IMG/VR virus record: IMGVR_UViG_3300017598_000225 | Location: 1-24,451 of that record | Origin: a virus | Reading direction: 5' to 3' (one strand) | Length of the DNA stretch: 24,451 bases | In this document: positions 12,673-22,020 of the stretch, piece by piece | Layout: the number at the start of each line of letters is the position of its first letter | Position numbering within the stretch: position 1 is the first letter of the stretch | Made by a program: the position numbers and the translations under genes | The notes under the pieces: generated by a model | Seen by the model: only the letters and a program-made list of their open reading frames with translations | Told to the model about the DNA's origin: nothing | The model's database searches: none

Positions 12673-13937
12673 TGCACAGACGGAATCTACCTGACTGGCT
12701 CGAAGGATTCATGCTCTTAACTGAAGAGTCTGAGCCTCCTGTTCTATATCGCAAGTGGTCTGCAATTTCTGCTATCGCCAGTGCACTCCAACGTAAGACT
12801 AAAATAAGCCTTGGGATCTCACTAACCGTTTACCCAAACTTCTACATTGTCTTAGTAGGTCCTTCAGCTACTGGCAAAGGCACTGCTATGAAATTCGCTT
12901 ATGATATTATAAGCCAGATACCTAACATCAAGCTTACTGCTCAAGCTACGTCACGTCAAGCCCTCATCCGTAGAATGAAAGAAGTAAACTTAACTGACAC
13001 TGACTTAGAAACTAGCAAGCAACTATACCACTCGTCTATAACAGTCTTCTCCAACGAGTTCACCGTCTTCCTCGGCTATCAAGAACGTGAACTAATCGCT
13101 AATCTCTGCGACTGGTACGACTGTCACAATGTCTGGACTTATGACACTATCTCACGAGACAGAGAAAAAATCGTAGGCTGCTGGGTAAACATTATAGGAG
13201 GAACTACACCTGAAAATATTCAAGAAAGTTTACCTGAAAAAGCTATTGGCTCTGGTCTAACTTCACGAATTATCTTTGTTAATGAAGATAAGAGAAGTAA
13301 AGTAGTAGTCTTCCACTCAGCAGCCCAACGTGAACTTGAATTACAACAACACTTAATACATGATCTTGAAGCAATCAACTTAATGACAGGAACGTTTAAC
13401 TTCAGCAGTGATGCTATAGACTACTACACCTCATGGTGCTATGAAGCTGCCAGCAATCCACCTTTCCATGACACTAAATTTGACGGATACTGTGGACGTA
13501 GACGGAACCATTTACTATCTCTCTCAATGGTTTGTAGTGCAAGTCGAGATAACGAACTCGTTGTCTTGAAAGATGACCTTGAGCGTGCTGATGTATTGCT
13601 TAAGGAAGTAGAAGTTAAAATGGGAACTGTCTTCCGTGGAATGGGAAAGAGTAACATAGCAGCTTTAATCAACGATACTATAATATTTATGGAGAATAGT
13701 TTTATAAGAGAAATTCCAATGTGGCAGTTTGCAAGACGCTTTGAAGGACAAATGGATAAGTTTACTATGGATAGGGTTCTAGACACACTTGCTGCATCTA
13801 GATACATTGAAGTGATTAAAATCCCTGGGCAGGGTGAGACGATTAAAATTTTAGACCGTCCAAAAATCGAACGTACTAATCAGGCTTCTCAGGCGATCTC
13901 CGAAGACGACCAACCTCATTCAGAAAATTCTCAGTGA
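12672..13937 (+). CDS. DUF3987-like P-loop ATPase, probable replicative helicase
   Basis: A 421-residue P-loop protein. Seen: KWSAISAIASALQRK (28-42), YPNFYIVLVGPSATGKG (54-70) with Walker A GPSATGKG, TSRQALIRRM, Walker B-like ITVFSNEF (E129), a WVNIIGGTTPENI segment with the sensor Thr, and GSGLTSRIIFV carrying a probable arginine finger. This order is that of DUF3987-type phage and mobile-element proteins, considered primase/helicase-associated ATPases. Position directly after DNA polymerase (TAATG coupling) supports a replication helicase. The C-terminal 20 residues are polar and overlap the convergent virion gene by 62 nt. Helicase activity is inferred. Confidence 0.8.
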   Translation: MHRRNLPDWLEGFMLLTEESEPPVLYRKWSAISAIASALQRKTKISLGISLTVYPNFYIVLVGPSATGKGTAMKFAYDIISQIPNIKLTAQATSRQALIRRMKEVNLTDTDLETSKQLYHSSITVFSNEFTVFLGYQERELIANLCDWYDCHNVWTYDTISRDREKIVGCWVNIIGGTTPENIQESLPEKAIGSGLTSRIIFVNEDKRSKVVVFHSAAQRELELQQHLIHDLEAINLMTGTFNFSSDAIDYYTSWCYEAASNPPFHDTKFDGYCGRRRNHLLSLSMVCSASRDNELVVLKDDLERADVLLKEVEVKMGTVFRGMGKSNIAALINDTIIFMENSFIREIPMWQFARRFEGQMDKFTMDRVLDTLAASRYIEVIKIPGQGETIKILDRPKIERTNQASQAISEDDQPHSENSQ

Positions 13938-16900
13938 TTACTCCACCAGCGCTATCAACTATTGCCATCTCACGCTGTATGTCTTTTCTATCTAATGGAC
14001 TCAAACTCTCCCACCTATGATAGAATACTTTGGCTCTAGCTTTGGTATCAAGACCTTTCAATCGTAGCCAGAAAGATCTGTTCTTAAGATCTTTTATCTC
14101 AACGCTATACCTAAAGCGCTCAAATAATCTATCAACTACATCTAGATCTTTGAAACTTCTAATATACTCACCTATTTCCTTCTTCGAAGTATTCTTCTGA
14201 TACAGATAACCATCGACTCTTAAATCAAGTCCTCTATTCTGCACCATTACGTCTAGCTCACTTGCTTGCTTAGCTTTCTCTATACTACTCGCATACTGTG
14301 AGTAAGGATTAGTTATTCCAAAGAATCTTCGGATAATAGGTTTCTTCGCTAATACCTCAGCTAAATGCTTCTCACTCATATCCTTAGGCATATCACCGAA
14401 CATAGCTTTATAACCTTCACCTAAAAGATAAGACCACATAGTTCCTTTTGTTGTAAGTTCCTCAACTGCATACCTCATCCGTTCAGGTGAAAGCTCAGTC
14501 TTTGCACCTACATCTTTATAAAACTCTGGAGTCAGATAACTATATTCCTCACTACTAAACGGATAACTAAATGGCTTGTCAGTCTTCTTCCATATATCTT
14601 CATTTAACCAGAAGTCTTTATTAGTAACATAGCCAAGCAGAGCACTCAAAAACGGAGGCATCTCAGTCACACCAGTTGGGCTAAACTCCTTCAATGAATC
14701 AACTACTCTATCCACATCAATCTCATTCCCTAACCACTTATCAGTGCAAGCCTCAAAGAATGTTTTGAAGAACTTCTGACTTGGATCTAATGGCATCTTA
14801 AGATACGGATATCTCATCTGTCCATGGCTGTCTTCAAAGCCAAACTCATCACCAAGTGGGATACAGATATTATTCTGCATATCTATATTACCCTGCAGTG
14901 CTTCCTTTGTCTTAGGACTCATCTTACCCATTGCTATGGTAAGCCCACTTACAGCAGCTGCAAACTGTGCCATTTTATATGTAGAAGCTATAGGGTTATC
15001 TTTAAAAGCTCTAAACAAACCTCTCCCACCTTGCACAGCTGCATTAAAGTAAGGAAGCCCATTATCGAAAGCTTTAACTGCCCAACCTCCTTGTCCAAAG
15101 TCCATGTAATCACGAGCAGTGAATGTAGCTTCATCGGTTATCTCTTTATTCTTTCTCGCTTCCTCCATACTCAACTTACGCTCCTTAGCCCTACGTCTTA
15201 TCACGCTCTCACGTATTGAAAGTCTAGTCATTATCTCAGACGTCTCACCTAAATAACCAAGGAAGTCAAGTACCTTATCAGCCTTACCCTCAAGATGCCT
15301 ACCTCGTTGAAACAATCTACCTTGATGTACTAAGAACTCCATCCCTCCACCTTCATTAATATAATCCTCATAACGACCTTTTCTTAACAAGGCATCACTG
15401 AATGTAGTTACCAAGTCTCTCGTCATCTGCATACCATATATAGGTGCATGAGAACTATAAAGAGGTTTCCAGTTCTCTCCTTCAAACACTCTAGCTGCAT
15501 ACCAAATATGCATTACGTCTCTTGGTAAATTAGCTAATGCAAAGCCCCAGTTAATTCCAGTAGCCATCATTCTAAGTACTGGTGCTCCACTTATCCATCT
15601 TACAAGCTGACCTAAACGATAGCTCATATCTGGGCTACTATTAATCCATTCCTTAGACATCTCCTTAGATAGATAAACAGCTTTACGTTTTCCATCTTTA
15701 AATACAAAGATTCTACTCCAACCACTTGGTATTGGCTCGTCTCCTTTAACCCTTGCAAAAGAATTCAGTGGATCTCTCTCTGCTAAATCAAGTAATGATA
15801 AACCAGCTTTGTTATTAAGTATACGTCCATAAGCTCTATTAAATGTCTCAAGAGCCATGATCTCACTTGACGGCTCATAGATATCAGTCTCACGGCCTCG
15901 GGCTAATGACTCAACCCCTGAATCATAAACAGTCATTCTTTTCTTACCTACTTTAGCCCTATAACGCTGATCGAAGATGTTAACTAACTTTGTCTTACGA
16001 TAGTAATGTGAAGCTAATTCACCACGCTCTGCTTCAGATATAAGCCCTGCTTCATACATATCCTCCACAGCTTGTGTCATATAGTTATCATATGCTTTAG
16101 CTCGGCTCATTAAAAGTTCTGCTCTCTCACCAGTCAGATCCTCAAGACCATTTACATCTTTATACCTATAAGTCTCTATAAACCTAACAAAGTCCTCAAG
16201 CTTTAACGGAAACTTATATTGCTTTTCACTCTTATACCCACCTATGTCTTTCATCCTCAGTGATAAAATTAAGTCATCTAAAATCTTCTTCTCATTACCT
16301 GAAAGCCCACCGAAGACTTCATTTTGCATCTGCTTAAGTTTCCTCGCTGCTAATGACGAAGAGCCTCTTGTAAGCACCATCTTCTGCACAATTCTATAAC
16401 CTTCATCACCTAGTTTCATAAGCATTTGCTTTCTAATATTCCCTGACTTATCTACCAATGCAGTAACGGCTTCTTCCTTAGTCATTTTTGCAGCTTCTTT
16501 TGGTTTAAAAGCTTTCATACCACGAGCTTTTGATGTATAGTCAGCTACACGCTTAGCGCTTTTAATTACTTCTCTTGGGTCTATTCCTGAAAAAAGCTTT
16601 ACACCTTCTTCTCTCAATCCTTTAGTATATTCCTTAGGATCTGTGTAAATATCTGGATAACGTAAATGCTCACCTTTCTTTATCTTAAATCCTTCTTCAG
16701 CATTCTTTATTGACTTCATTAATTTTTCTCTGCTAGCACCAAAAGTTGCTAACGTTGTTTCTGGAGGGTCTAACTTTGGGTCTATCAACATACCATACCA
16801 AGCCATCCCATCTTCAAATCCGAGAAGTCTAAGTCCAAATTCTTTAGCCAGCTCAGCAGCTTTCCTCGCTTCACCTGTGAGTTCAGAGATAGGAATCTGT

Positions 16901-19527
16901 GAATGTACTTTAGGTCCATCTTCTGTAGGATCTATCTTTCTCCTCCTAATAACATCACCTTTTCTCACTTCAGCTATGTCCAAATCCCTTAACCACCGCG
17001 AAGCTTCATCTACAGTCTCCTTCCACTGCATAAAGTCTACACCTGTTAAAAACTCACCTCGGAGTTCCTCAGCACGTTCACTAAGCATACTCATCATCTT
17101 ACGTATCTGATCTATGTTAACTCTCTTATCACCATGAAAAAACCTATTCCCATCATTGATGAGCTTTTGAACAAAAAGATCTGGGTCACTCTCTATCGAT
17201 GCAGATCTAACAGGATCATTGTATACCTTCATGTAAGCTACAGTTGTCTCCTTATCTTGATGAAAGGGACTTTTCTCTCCACGCATTTCAGGTAGATCAA
17301 CTCCTGTCTTACGGTCTACTTCAGTCACAGGTTCGTTAGATCGGTCTGGTTCTGGAATAGTTTGTTCAATTTTTGTACGCTCTGGATATATTTTCTTTAT
17401 CACTTCATCAGCAAACATATCAGCAACTTTAGATATCTGCTTTACTGTAGCTCCCTTACGAAATGCTTTATCTATCTTTGGCATAAAGTCTTCAGTATAT
17501 TCAGGTCTAAGAAACAAATCCTGAAATGATTCATCTGTAAGTCTGGCCTTTTTTCTAACTTTAAGCAAAAATAAATTTCTAGCATCAAACTGACTTTTCA
17601 ATCCTTTCTTTTCTATACCATCAATAGCAAAATCTATAATTGACTCAGGAGTTACTTTTTCTTTAACTTTCTTCTTCGGCTTAACCTTAACAGGTTTAGG
17701 ACCTTTCGCTGGGTAAGTTGCTTTAGGTACTATCTCTACAGACCCTGGTTCTATTTCAGTCCGTTCAAAATCCGTATGAACTTTTCCTTTCTCAGCTGCA
17801 CGCTTAACAAAGTGATTACTTACTGGTAATCTATCTTTATCATACCATTGATCTCCAGATTTAAAATAATAGTTTCCTTTCTTACTAGTAAACTCATACT
17901 CAGGCTTGATATCTTCAGAAAGCCTCTCACCAAGTGCAATTTGTATATCTCTTTTCTTCGCTTTCTCAAGCCCAGTGCTAGTAATAGGTCTCATTTTAGC
18001 TTTAGCAATTTCCTCAGCTTGCCTTGCTTGTTCTTCATGGATTAAAGAGTCTTCCTCAAACCGCTTTGCAATCTCTGCAGCACGTAACTCAACTTGCTGC
18101 TTCTTAGCACCAAGAGCTAACTCCTCAGTCCTACGAAGTATTTCATCAGGGATAGCTTGAACCTTCTGTTCCACCTCAGCTATCTCATTAGCCTCTTTAA
18201 CAACACTACCAATCTCCTCAGCAAATCTCCCTCTAGATCCACCATGGTAAGCTAAAGCCATAGTCATAAATCCAAGTGCATCGCCAGTAAACTTTAACGC
18301 ACCTTGAACATTAGGATGGTCTTTGAAAACTTCTAATGTAGATAACTTCTGACCAGCCATTGATGGGACTGTTAAGGGAACTAAAGCTACTTGCAATGCA
18401 GTCTGTGCTTCTGGAGTAATCTCACCTAGCATAGCTTTCTTTGCTGGCTCAAAGAACTCCATTGACTTCTGCATTTCCATTGAAGCTGTGTCATAAAGAT
18501 CATTAAGTGTAAGATCTCCAGTCTGTTCCCAGACAGGTTTTAGTGGATTGAAGTTTGTTATAAAAGCATCTATGCTTTGACGTAAAGTTCCGCTTGCTGC
18601 AGATAGCATTCCAGTTGCAAATCCAGGAAGAGAAAGCAAAAAGTCAAATCCACCTTGAGCTATCCCCAACCAACCTTCAGGTGTAGCTACAGTCTTAGCC
18701 AACATCTGAAACGTCCCTGCAATGTCATTAGATATTTTCTCTGGTCTGTAGTAAGGATCACCTCTTTTATTCAGCGGAACTCCATCTTCTCTCCACCCAC
18801 CTTCTGGCACAGGACCAAAGCCCATCTTTCCTACATGGGATGCAACTTCAGGATTCCACATGAAAGGGATTAAAGGTTGCACTGGAGCACTAACAGCATA
18901 AGACCCATAGAAATGTTCAGTAGCTTTTGATTCAACAGTTTTAGGCATTTCAAGTTTTGGAACCTCAGGTTCAACAGTTGGCTCAGATGGCTTATCAAAT
19001 AAGTCAAGAGCACTTACAGCTTTGACCTTACCCCCAATGCCTTTAGCAATCATTTCCTTAACTATCTTTGCCTTATCCAGATTCTCTAAAAAGCTCTTAG
19101 TCTCCGGAAGCCCTCTAGGACCATACTTTTTAACATTATTAGGTCCCATGTTATGAGCTGCTATAGCCTTCTCCCATGAACCTAGTCTATCATAATTCTG
19201 TCTTAAGTATTTAGCTATATAATCTATGGAAGCTACTGGATCCTCAGGGTCTACATCAGGATGCTGACTAGGCATTATCTGGCCTATTCCCATAGCCCTT
19301 CCACGCTTAGTCTCAGGGCCTATAGCTTTAGGATTAAAGCTACTTTCTAAATGAAACATATTAGGCAGTAATCCTTTAGGAACTTTATACTTCCTTTGTG
19401 CAGATTCTATATAACCTTTATAAGGTTCAGACTTTGGTCCATAAGTAAATGAATAAGATAGTTCTTCAGATGAAGAAGTCGACTTTACCTCACTTGTTTC
19501 TTTGAATAGATCAAGAGCCGATGGCAT
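13876..19527 (-). CDS. Giant virion/ejection protein with lytic transglycosylase domain (polyvalent-like)
   Basis: 1883 residues from ATG 19527, which has CGGAG 10 nt upstream; an in-frame GTG at 19548 would add 7 residues but overlaps more and has no clear SD. Residues about 35-150 form an SLT lytic transglycosylase: HLESSFNP with catalytic E61, GIGQIMP (80-86) and AAHNMGP (123-129), able to cut peptidoglycan during DNA injection. A Pro/Glu-rich linker, hydrophobic stretches around 275-300, a charged coiled-coil-like zone (about 430-520), a Lys/Pro-rich segment, and long helical regions follow. The last third (LPRDVMHIW, then ARDYMDFGQGG, PYFNAAVQGGRG) resembles the LPD38-type domain of polyvalent proteins. 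It is likely packaged and ejected like T7 gp16. SALDLF occurs twice (3-8, 172-177). Confidence 0.85.
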   Translation of the reverse strand: MPSALDLFKETSEVKSTSSSEELSYSFTYGPKSEPYKGYIESAQRKYKVPKGLLPNMFHLESSFNPKAIGPETKRGRAMGIGQIMPSQHPDVDPEDPVASIDYIAKYLRQNYDRLGSWEKAIAAHNMGPNNVKKYGPRGLPETKSFLENLDKAKIVKEMIAKGIGGKVKAVSALDLFDKPSEPTVEPEVPKLEMPKTVESKATEHFYGSYAVSAPVQPLIPFMWNPEVASHVGKMGFGPVPEGGWREDGVPLNKRGDPYYRPEKISNDIAGTFQMLAKTVATPEGWLGIAQGGFDFLLSLPGFATGMLSAASGTLRQSIDAFITNFNPLKPVWEQTGDLTLNDLYDTASMEMQKSMEFFEPAKKAMLGEITPEAQTALQVALVPLTVPSMAGQKLSTLEVFKDHPNVQGALKFTGDALGFMTMALAYHGGSRGRFAEEIGSVVKEANEIAEVEQKVQAIPDEILRRTEELALGAKKQQVELRAAEIAKRFEEDSLIHEEQARQAEEIAKAKMRPITSTGLEKAKKRDIQIALGERLSEDIKPEYEFTSKKGNYYFKSGDQWYDKDRLPVSNHFVKRAAEKGKVHTDFERTEIEPGSVEIVPKATYPAKGPKPVKVKPKKKVKEKVTPESIIDFAIDGIEKKGLKSQFDARNLFLLKVRKKARLTDESFQDLFLRPEYTEDFMPKIDKAFRKGATVKQISKVADMFADEVIKKIYPERTKIEQTIPEPDRSNEPVTEVDRKTGVDLPEMRGEKSPFHQDKETTVAYMKVYNDPVRSASIESDPDLFVQKLINDGNRFFHGDKRVNIDQIRKMMSMLSERAEELRGEFLTGVDFMQWKETVDEASRWLRDLDIAEVRKGDVIRRRKIDPTEDGPKVHSQIPISELTGEARKAAELAKEFGLRLLGFEDGMAWYGMLIDPKLDPPETTLATFGASREKLMKSIKNAEEGFKIKKGEHLRYPDIYTDPKEYTKGLREEGVKLFSGIDPREVIKSAKRVADYTSKARGMKAFKPKEAAKMTKEEAVTALVDKSGNIRKQMLMKLGDEGYRIVQKMVLTRGSSSLAARKLKQMQNEVFGGLSGNEKKILDDLILSLRMKDIGGYKSEKQYKFPLKLEDFVRFIETYRYKDVNGLEDLTGERAELLMSRAKAYDNYMTQAVEDMYEAGLISEAERGELASHYYRKTKLVNIFDQRYRAKVGKKRMTVYDSGVESLARGRETDIYEPSSEIMALETFNRAYGRILNNKAGLSLLDLAERDPLNSFARVKGDEPIPSGWSRIFVFKDGKRKAVYLSKEMSKEWINSSPDMSYRLGQLVRWISGAPVLRMMATGINWGFALANLPRDVMHIWYAARVFEGENWKPLYSSHAPIYGMQMTRDLVTTFSDALLRKGRYEDYINEGGGMEFLVHQGRLFQRGRHLEGKADKVLDFLGYLGETSEIMTRLSIRESVIRRRAKERKLSMEEARKNKEITDEATFTARDYMDFGQGGWAVKAFDNGLPYFNAAVQGGRGLFRAFKDNPIASTYKMAQFAAAVSGLTIAMGKMSPKTKEALQGNIDMQNNICIPLGDEFGFEDSHGQMRYPYLKMPLDPSQKFFKTFFEACTDKWLGNEIDVDRVVDSLKEFSPTGVTEMPPFLSALLGYVTNKDFWLNEDIWKKTDKPFSYPFSSEEYSYLTPEFYKDVGAKTELSPERMRYAVEELTTKGTMWSYLLGEGYKAMFGDMPKDMSEKHLAEVLAKKPIIRRFFGITNPYSQYASSIEKAKQASELDVMVQNRGLDLRVDGYLYQKNTSKKEIGEYIRSFKDLDVVDRLFERFRYSVEIKDLKNRSFWLRLKGLDTKARAKVFYHRWESLSPLDRKDIQREMAIVDSAGGVITENFLNEVGRLRRSPEKPD

Positions 19528-20650
19528 ATTTAATAGTCTCCGTATCACCTGAAGGCCATTTGACCTTCCAGATTATGTCACGCTTGTTGTCAGAAAAGTT
19601 AACACCAACTACAGTTCCACCACCTGCAGCAATTTTACTTTCTATGTAAGCAGCAGCAGCCTTTGGTTTAGCATTTGAATCGTCTGAGAACATATACTGC
19701 ATTCTTACAGCTGAGCTATTTAAATACTCATTAACATCATCTAACCACTTTGGGTCCTTGAAGTAGATCTGACCTTTAATATCAGCCATAGCTTTCTTCT
19801 GTTCAACTTTCTCACCGACAGAGATTCTAGTAGCTCCAGATTTTCTAAGACCAGTTTCCATTTCAAGCATCTCTGGATTTTCTTCTAAGTATTCAAGAAA
19901 CTTAGCTCGCTCTGGTGCTTCAAACTCATTAATAAAATCTTTATAAGACATAATATCTGAATCACCAGACGTCCTTGCCTGATTAACATAGGCAGCATAG
20001 TTCCTACGCTCCATTGGAAGTGATTGCCATTCTCTTAATGTGACAGCTCCTACATCAGGAACCTGAATTGGGAACTGTCTATCAAGTGGCTCACCTTGTA
20101 TTATATCTTGCACCTGAGCCATTTTAAGAATAGTATCAACATCACTTTCCATTTTCCTCTGCTTAAGCTGCTCTATATTCAAAGCACCGCTTAGTGCATT
20201 AGATACGTCCTGTGGAGTCAAGCCAGCTAGATCGGCCGCTGATAGGCCTAGCTGACTAGGAGAAGGGTTTAAGAAATCTAAAAACCCTCCTTTCTTTGCT
20301 TCTGGTAAGTTAGGCATTCCAGGCACTTGTACGTTAGGTGTTTGTACTCCTGATAAGCCAGATGAGAGAAGATTTGGCGAGCTACCTTGTGGAGCTCCCA
20401 TACCTCCTTCTTTGTTTTCAAAGACACTTGGCGCTAGAGTCATGTTTAAACCTTTGTTATTAACACTCATCTTCGAGTCACCAAGTTTTCCAGCAAGCAT
20501 CTGTCTAAAGACAGATATTAATTCATTCTGATGCTTAGATTTAAAACCTGACTGAACTAATTGATTCAAGTTCTGTGTCCAAGGCTGTTCATTAAGCCCT
20601 GCACCAGCAGCTGAAAGCGCTTGCATTAAAAAATCAGTATTTATAGGCAT
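19511..20650 (-). CDS. Probable internal virion/ejection protein, 379 aa
   Basis: ATG 20650 has AAAGGAG 8 nt upstream and is preferred to the in-frame codon at 20677, which lies in the intergenic element. Seen: helical N-terminus FLMQALSAAGAGLNEQPW, LISVFRQMLAG, a central low-complexity Gly/Pro/Ser/Asn region (about 75-150) with PNVQVPGMPNLPEA, then a charged helical C-terminal half (ERAKFLEYLEENPEMLEME) and a beta-rich end. No enzyme motif. Placed between the giant transglycosylase protein, which it overlaps by 17 nt, and a glycine-zipper protein, it probably belongs to the ejected inner-virion complex, comparable in position to T7 gp15. Function inferred from context only. Confidence 0.65.
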   Translation of the reverse strand: MPINTDFLMQALSAAGAGLNEQPWTQNLNQLVQSGFKSKHQNELISVFRQMLAGKLGDSKMSVNNKGLNMTLAPSVFENKEGGMGAPQGSSPNLLSSGLSGVQTPNVQVPGMPNLPEAKKGGFLDFLNPSPSQLGLSAADLAGLTPQDVSNALSGALNIEQLKQRKMESDVDTILKMAQVQDIIQGEPLDRQFPIQVPDVGAVTLREWQSLPMERRNYAAYVNQARTSGDSDIMSYKDFINEFEAPERAKFLEYLEENPEMLEMETGLRKSGATRISVGEKVEQKKAMADIKGQIYFKDPKWLDDVNEYLNSSAVRMQYMFSDDSNAKPKAAAAYIESKIAAGGGTVVGVNFSDNKRDIIWKVKWPSGDTETIKYAIGS

Positions 20651-20666
20651 TTTCTTACTCCTTTCA

Positions 20667-20693
20667 AGTCTGTTCAAAAATCGTACATACTAA
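20667..20693 (-). promoter_or_regulatory. Repeated 27-nt intergenic element, copy 3 (inverted core)
   Basis: On the minus strand it starts at the upstream gene's TAG and reads TTAGTATGTAC, GATTTTT, GAACAGACT, followed by the AAAGGAG SD. The flanks match copy 4 almost exactly, but the 7-bp core is the reverse complement of the core in copy 4. Confidence 0.6.
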
Positions 20694-21568
20694 AATAATG
20701 ACATTGCTAGACCAAGTGCACCGCCTATCATAGCTCCAACAGGATTACCACCACTTGCCATATATCCAGCTGCAGCTCCAGACATAGCCCCACCAACAGT
20801 CTTTTGCATCGTGCTAGGTTCATTTTTATCTGCAGTAGCTGCTGCACCTGTCAAGGCACCAAGCATTGCTCTAGCATTTTCAAACAAGTTAATATCCCAC
20901 ATAGCGTCTTTAGCTTGATACTCAAGCGCATCACGCTCTGCATCCATCCTTAAAGAATAATATAATTTAAAGAGTTCACCATAGACTCGAATAACAGCTT
21001 CATTCCAATCTACATGCTTATTCCAGATTTGTACCGAGACATCTAACACATGAAGACGTATTTGAGCTTGGAATTTGTTAATAGCTTTCAAATATCCATC
21101 TTCGAGAATATTAGCTCTTCCAATAATAAAGGCAGATGATTGTACTGCATTAATATCTCTCATCCCTGCATCGAATCTTGGAAAGACAGCTGAGTCAAGT
21201 TCATCAAGTAAAACAGCTGACTGCGCTGCTACTGCATTAGCTATCTCACCTCCATCAAGTACATCGTCATAAGTCTGACTCCACAAATCATGTAGATCTA
21301 GACCAGCCATGAACTTTCCAAACATATCCCAAAGTGAGGGAAAGTCACCTATTGAATAGCCATCAGAAAAGAATGCATCGCTTAAATCTATTGATTCATA
21401 ATCTGCATAAGGTGAAGCTCCAAGAGTTACATTAAAGATATCTATGAAGCTTGAAGTTGGACTATCAGCTCCAGCATGGTTTAGGATACTACTATGTGCA
21501 CTTTCTAAATAAGGTGCATAACGCACAGTGGTATCTCCACCACCATCATCGTCTTTTCCACCACTCAT
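20690..21568 (-). CDS. Probable internal virion/membrane-active protein, 292 aa
   Basis: Starts behind GGGGGAACT-ATG. Seen: an Asp/Gly-rich N-terminus (SGGKDDDGGGD), an acidic first third (YESIDLSDAFF), a long helical middle (AVAAQSAVLLDELDSA, FQAQIRLHVLDVSVQIW, AERDALEYQAKDAMWD), and a glycine/alanine-rich end from about 258 (GGAMSGAAAGYMASGG then GAMIGGALGLAMSLF), typical of a glycine-zipper membrane-inserting segment. Such tails occur in phage internal virion proteins, such as the T7 gp14 type, that help build the DNA-ejection channel. Gene order with the next two virion genes supports this. Assignment is by resemblance and context. Confidence 0.65.
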   Translation of the reverse strand: MSGGKDDDGGGDTTVRYAPYLESAHSSILNHAGADSPTSSFIDIFNVTLGASPYADYESIDLSDAFFSDGYSIGDFPSLWDMFGKFMAGLDLHDLWSQTYDDVLDGGEIANAVAAQSAVLLDELDSAVFPRFDAGMRDINAVQSSAFIIGRANILEDGYLKAINKFQAQIRLHVLDVSVQIWNKHVDWNEAVIRVYGELFKLYYSLRMDAERDALEYQAKDAMWDINLFENARAMLGALTGAAATADKNEPSTMQKTVGGAMSGAAAGYMASGGNPVGAMIGGALGLAMSLF

Positions 21569-21576
21569 AGTTCCCC

Positions 21577-22020
21577 CTATAAAATCTTTCTACATATAGT
21601 TTTATGTTTTTCAAATCCTAATGATTCAAGGATTTGTCCTATTCTTTTATTTGAATACTCAGCCACTATAACATTACAGTCATTCGCTTTTGCAAACTTT
21701 CTTATTCCTTCATATAACTCATCCATTAAATCTTGAGATATTAATCTAAAACCATAGAGTGTGTCTACTAATAAAGCTTTAACACCATAGTTTTTTTCAT
21801 CTGATATTTTGGTAGTAGCAATATACTGAAGTCTCCTATTTCCTTCATCGTCAAACTTATACCCAAACCAGCACTGAGCTAGTCCAGAAAGATGATGTTC
21901 AAAGGATCTATTTGTAAAATCTTGTTGAAAATCTTTTGGTATTTTATAAGCACTAATCATTGACTGCTTTATAAGACTCCAAAAAATCGCTGTCTGTTCA
22001 GGCTGTAATTTAATAAGCAT
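21577..22020 (-). CDS. GNAT-like phage protein in the tail/virion block
   Basis: A 147-residue protein with a possible SD AAAGGG before ATG 22020 and an 11-nt overlap with the upstream gene's end. Seen: QTAIFWSLIKQSM, CWFGYKFDDEGNRRLQYIATTKI, VKALLVDTLYGFRLIS, CNVIVAEYSNKRIGQILESLGF. The strand order and the final NKR-G-ILESLGFE helix-strand resemble a GNAT N-acetyltransferase fold, but the acetyl-CoA loop (Q/R-x-x-G-x-G/A) is not clear. It may be a degenerate GNAT with a structural role. I recall similar proteins next to tail genes in other phages. Activity uncertain. Confidence 0.55.
   Translation of the reverse strand: MLIKLQPEQTAIFWSLIKQSMISAYKIPKDFQQDFTNRSFEHHLSGLAQCWFGYKFDDEGNRRLQYIATTKISDEKNYGVKALLVDTLYGFRLISQDLMDELYEGIRKFAKANDCNVIVAEYSNKRIGQILESLGFEKHKTICRKIL

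Noticed and set aside
14824-15219. 131-residue ORF on the + strand opposite the giant virion gene
   Set aside because: It is antisense to a clearly coding region, has no SD and has a composition expected of a shadow frame.
19528-19548. GTG 19548 as start of the giant virion protein
   Set aside because: It increases overlap with the upstream gene and lacks a clear SD, while ATG 19527 has CGGAG at 10 nt.
20651-20677. Start of the 379-residue protein at 20677
   Set aside because: It falls within the repeated intergenic element; ATG 20650 follows AAAGGAG directly.
20667-20693. LexA-type operator (GTTC-N7-GTAC resembles GTTC-N7-GTTC)
   Set aside because: One half-site is off consensus, copies lie between structural genes, and the similarity extends over 27 nt beyond the operator; a generic phage element explains it better.
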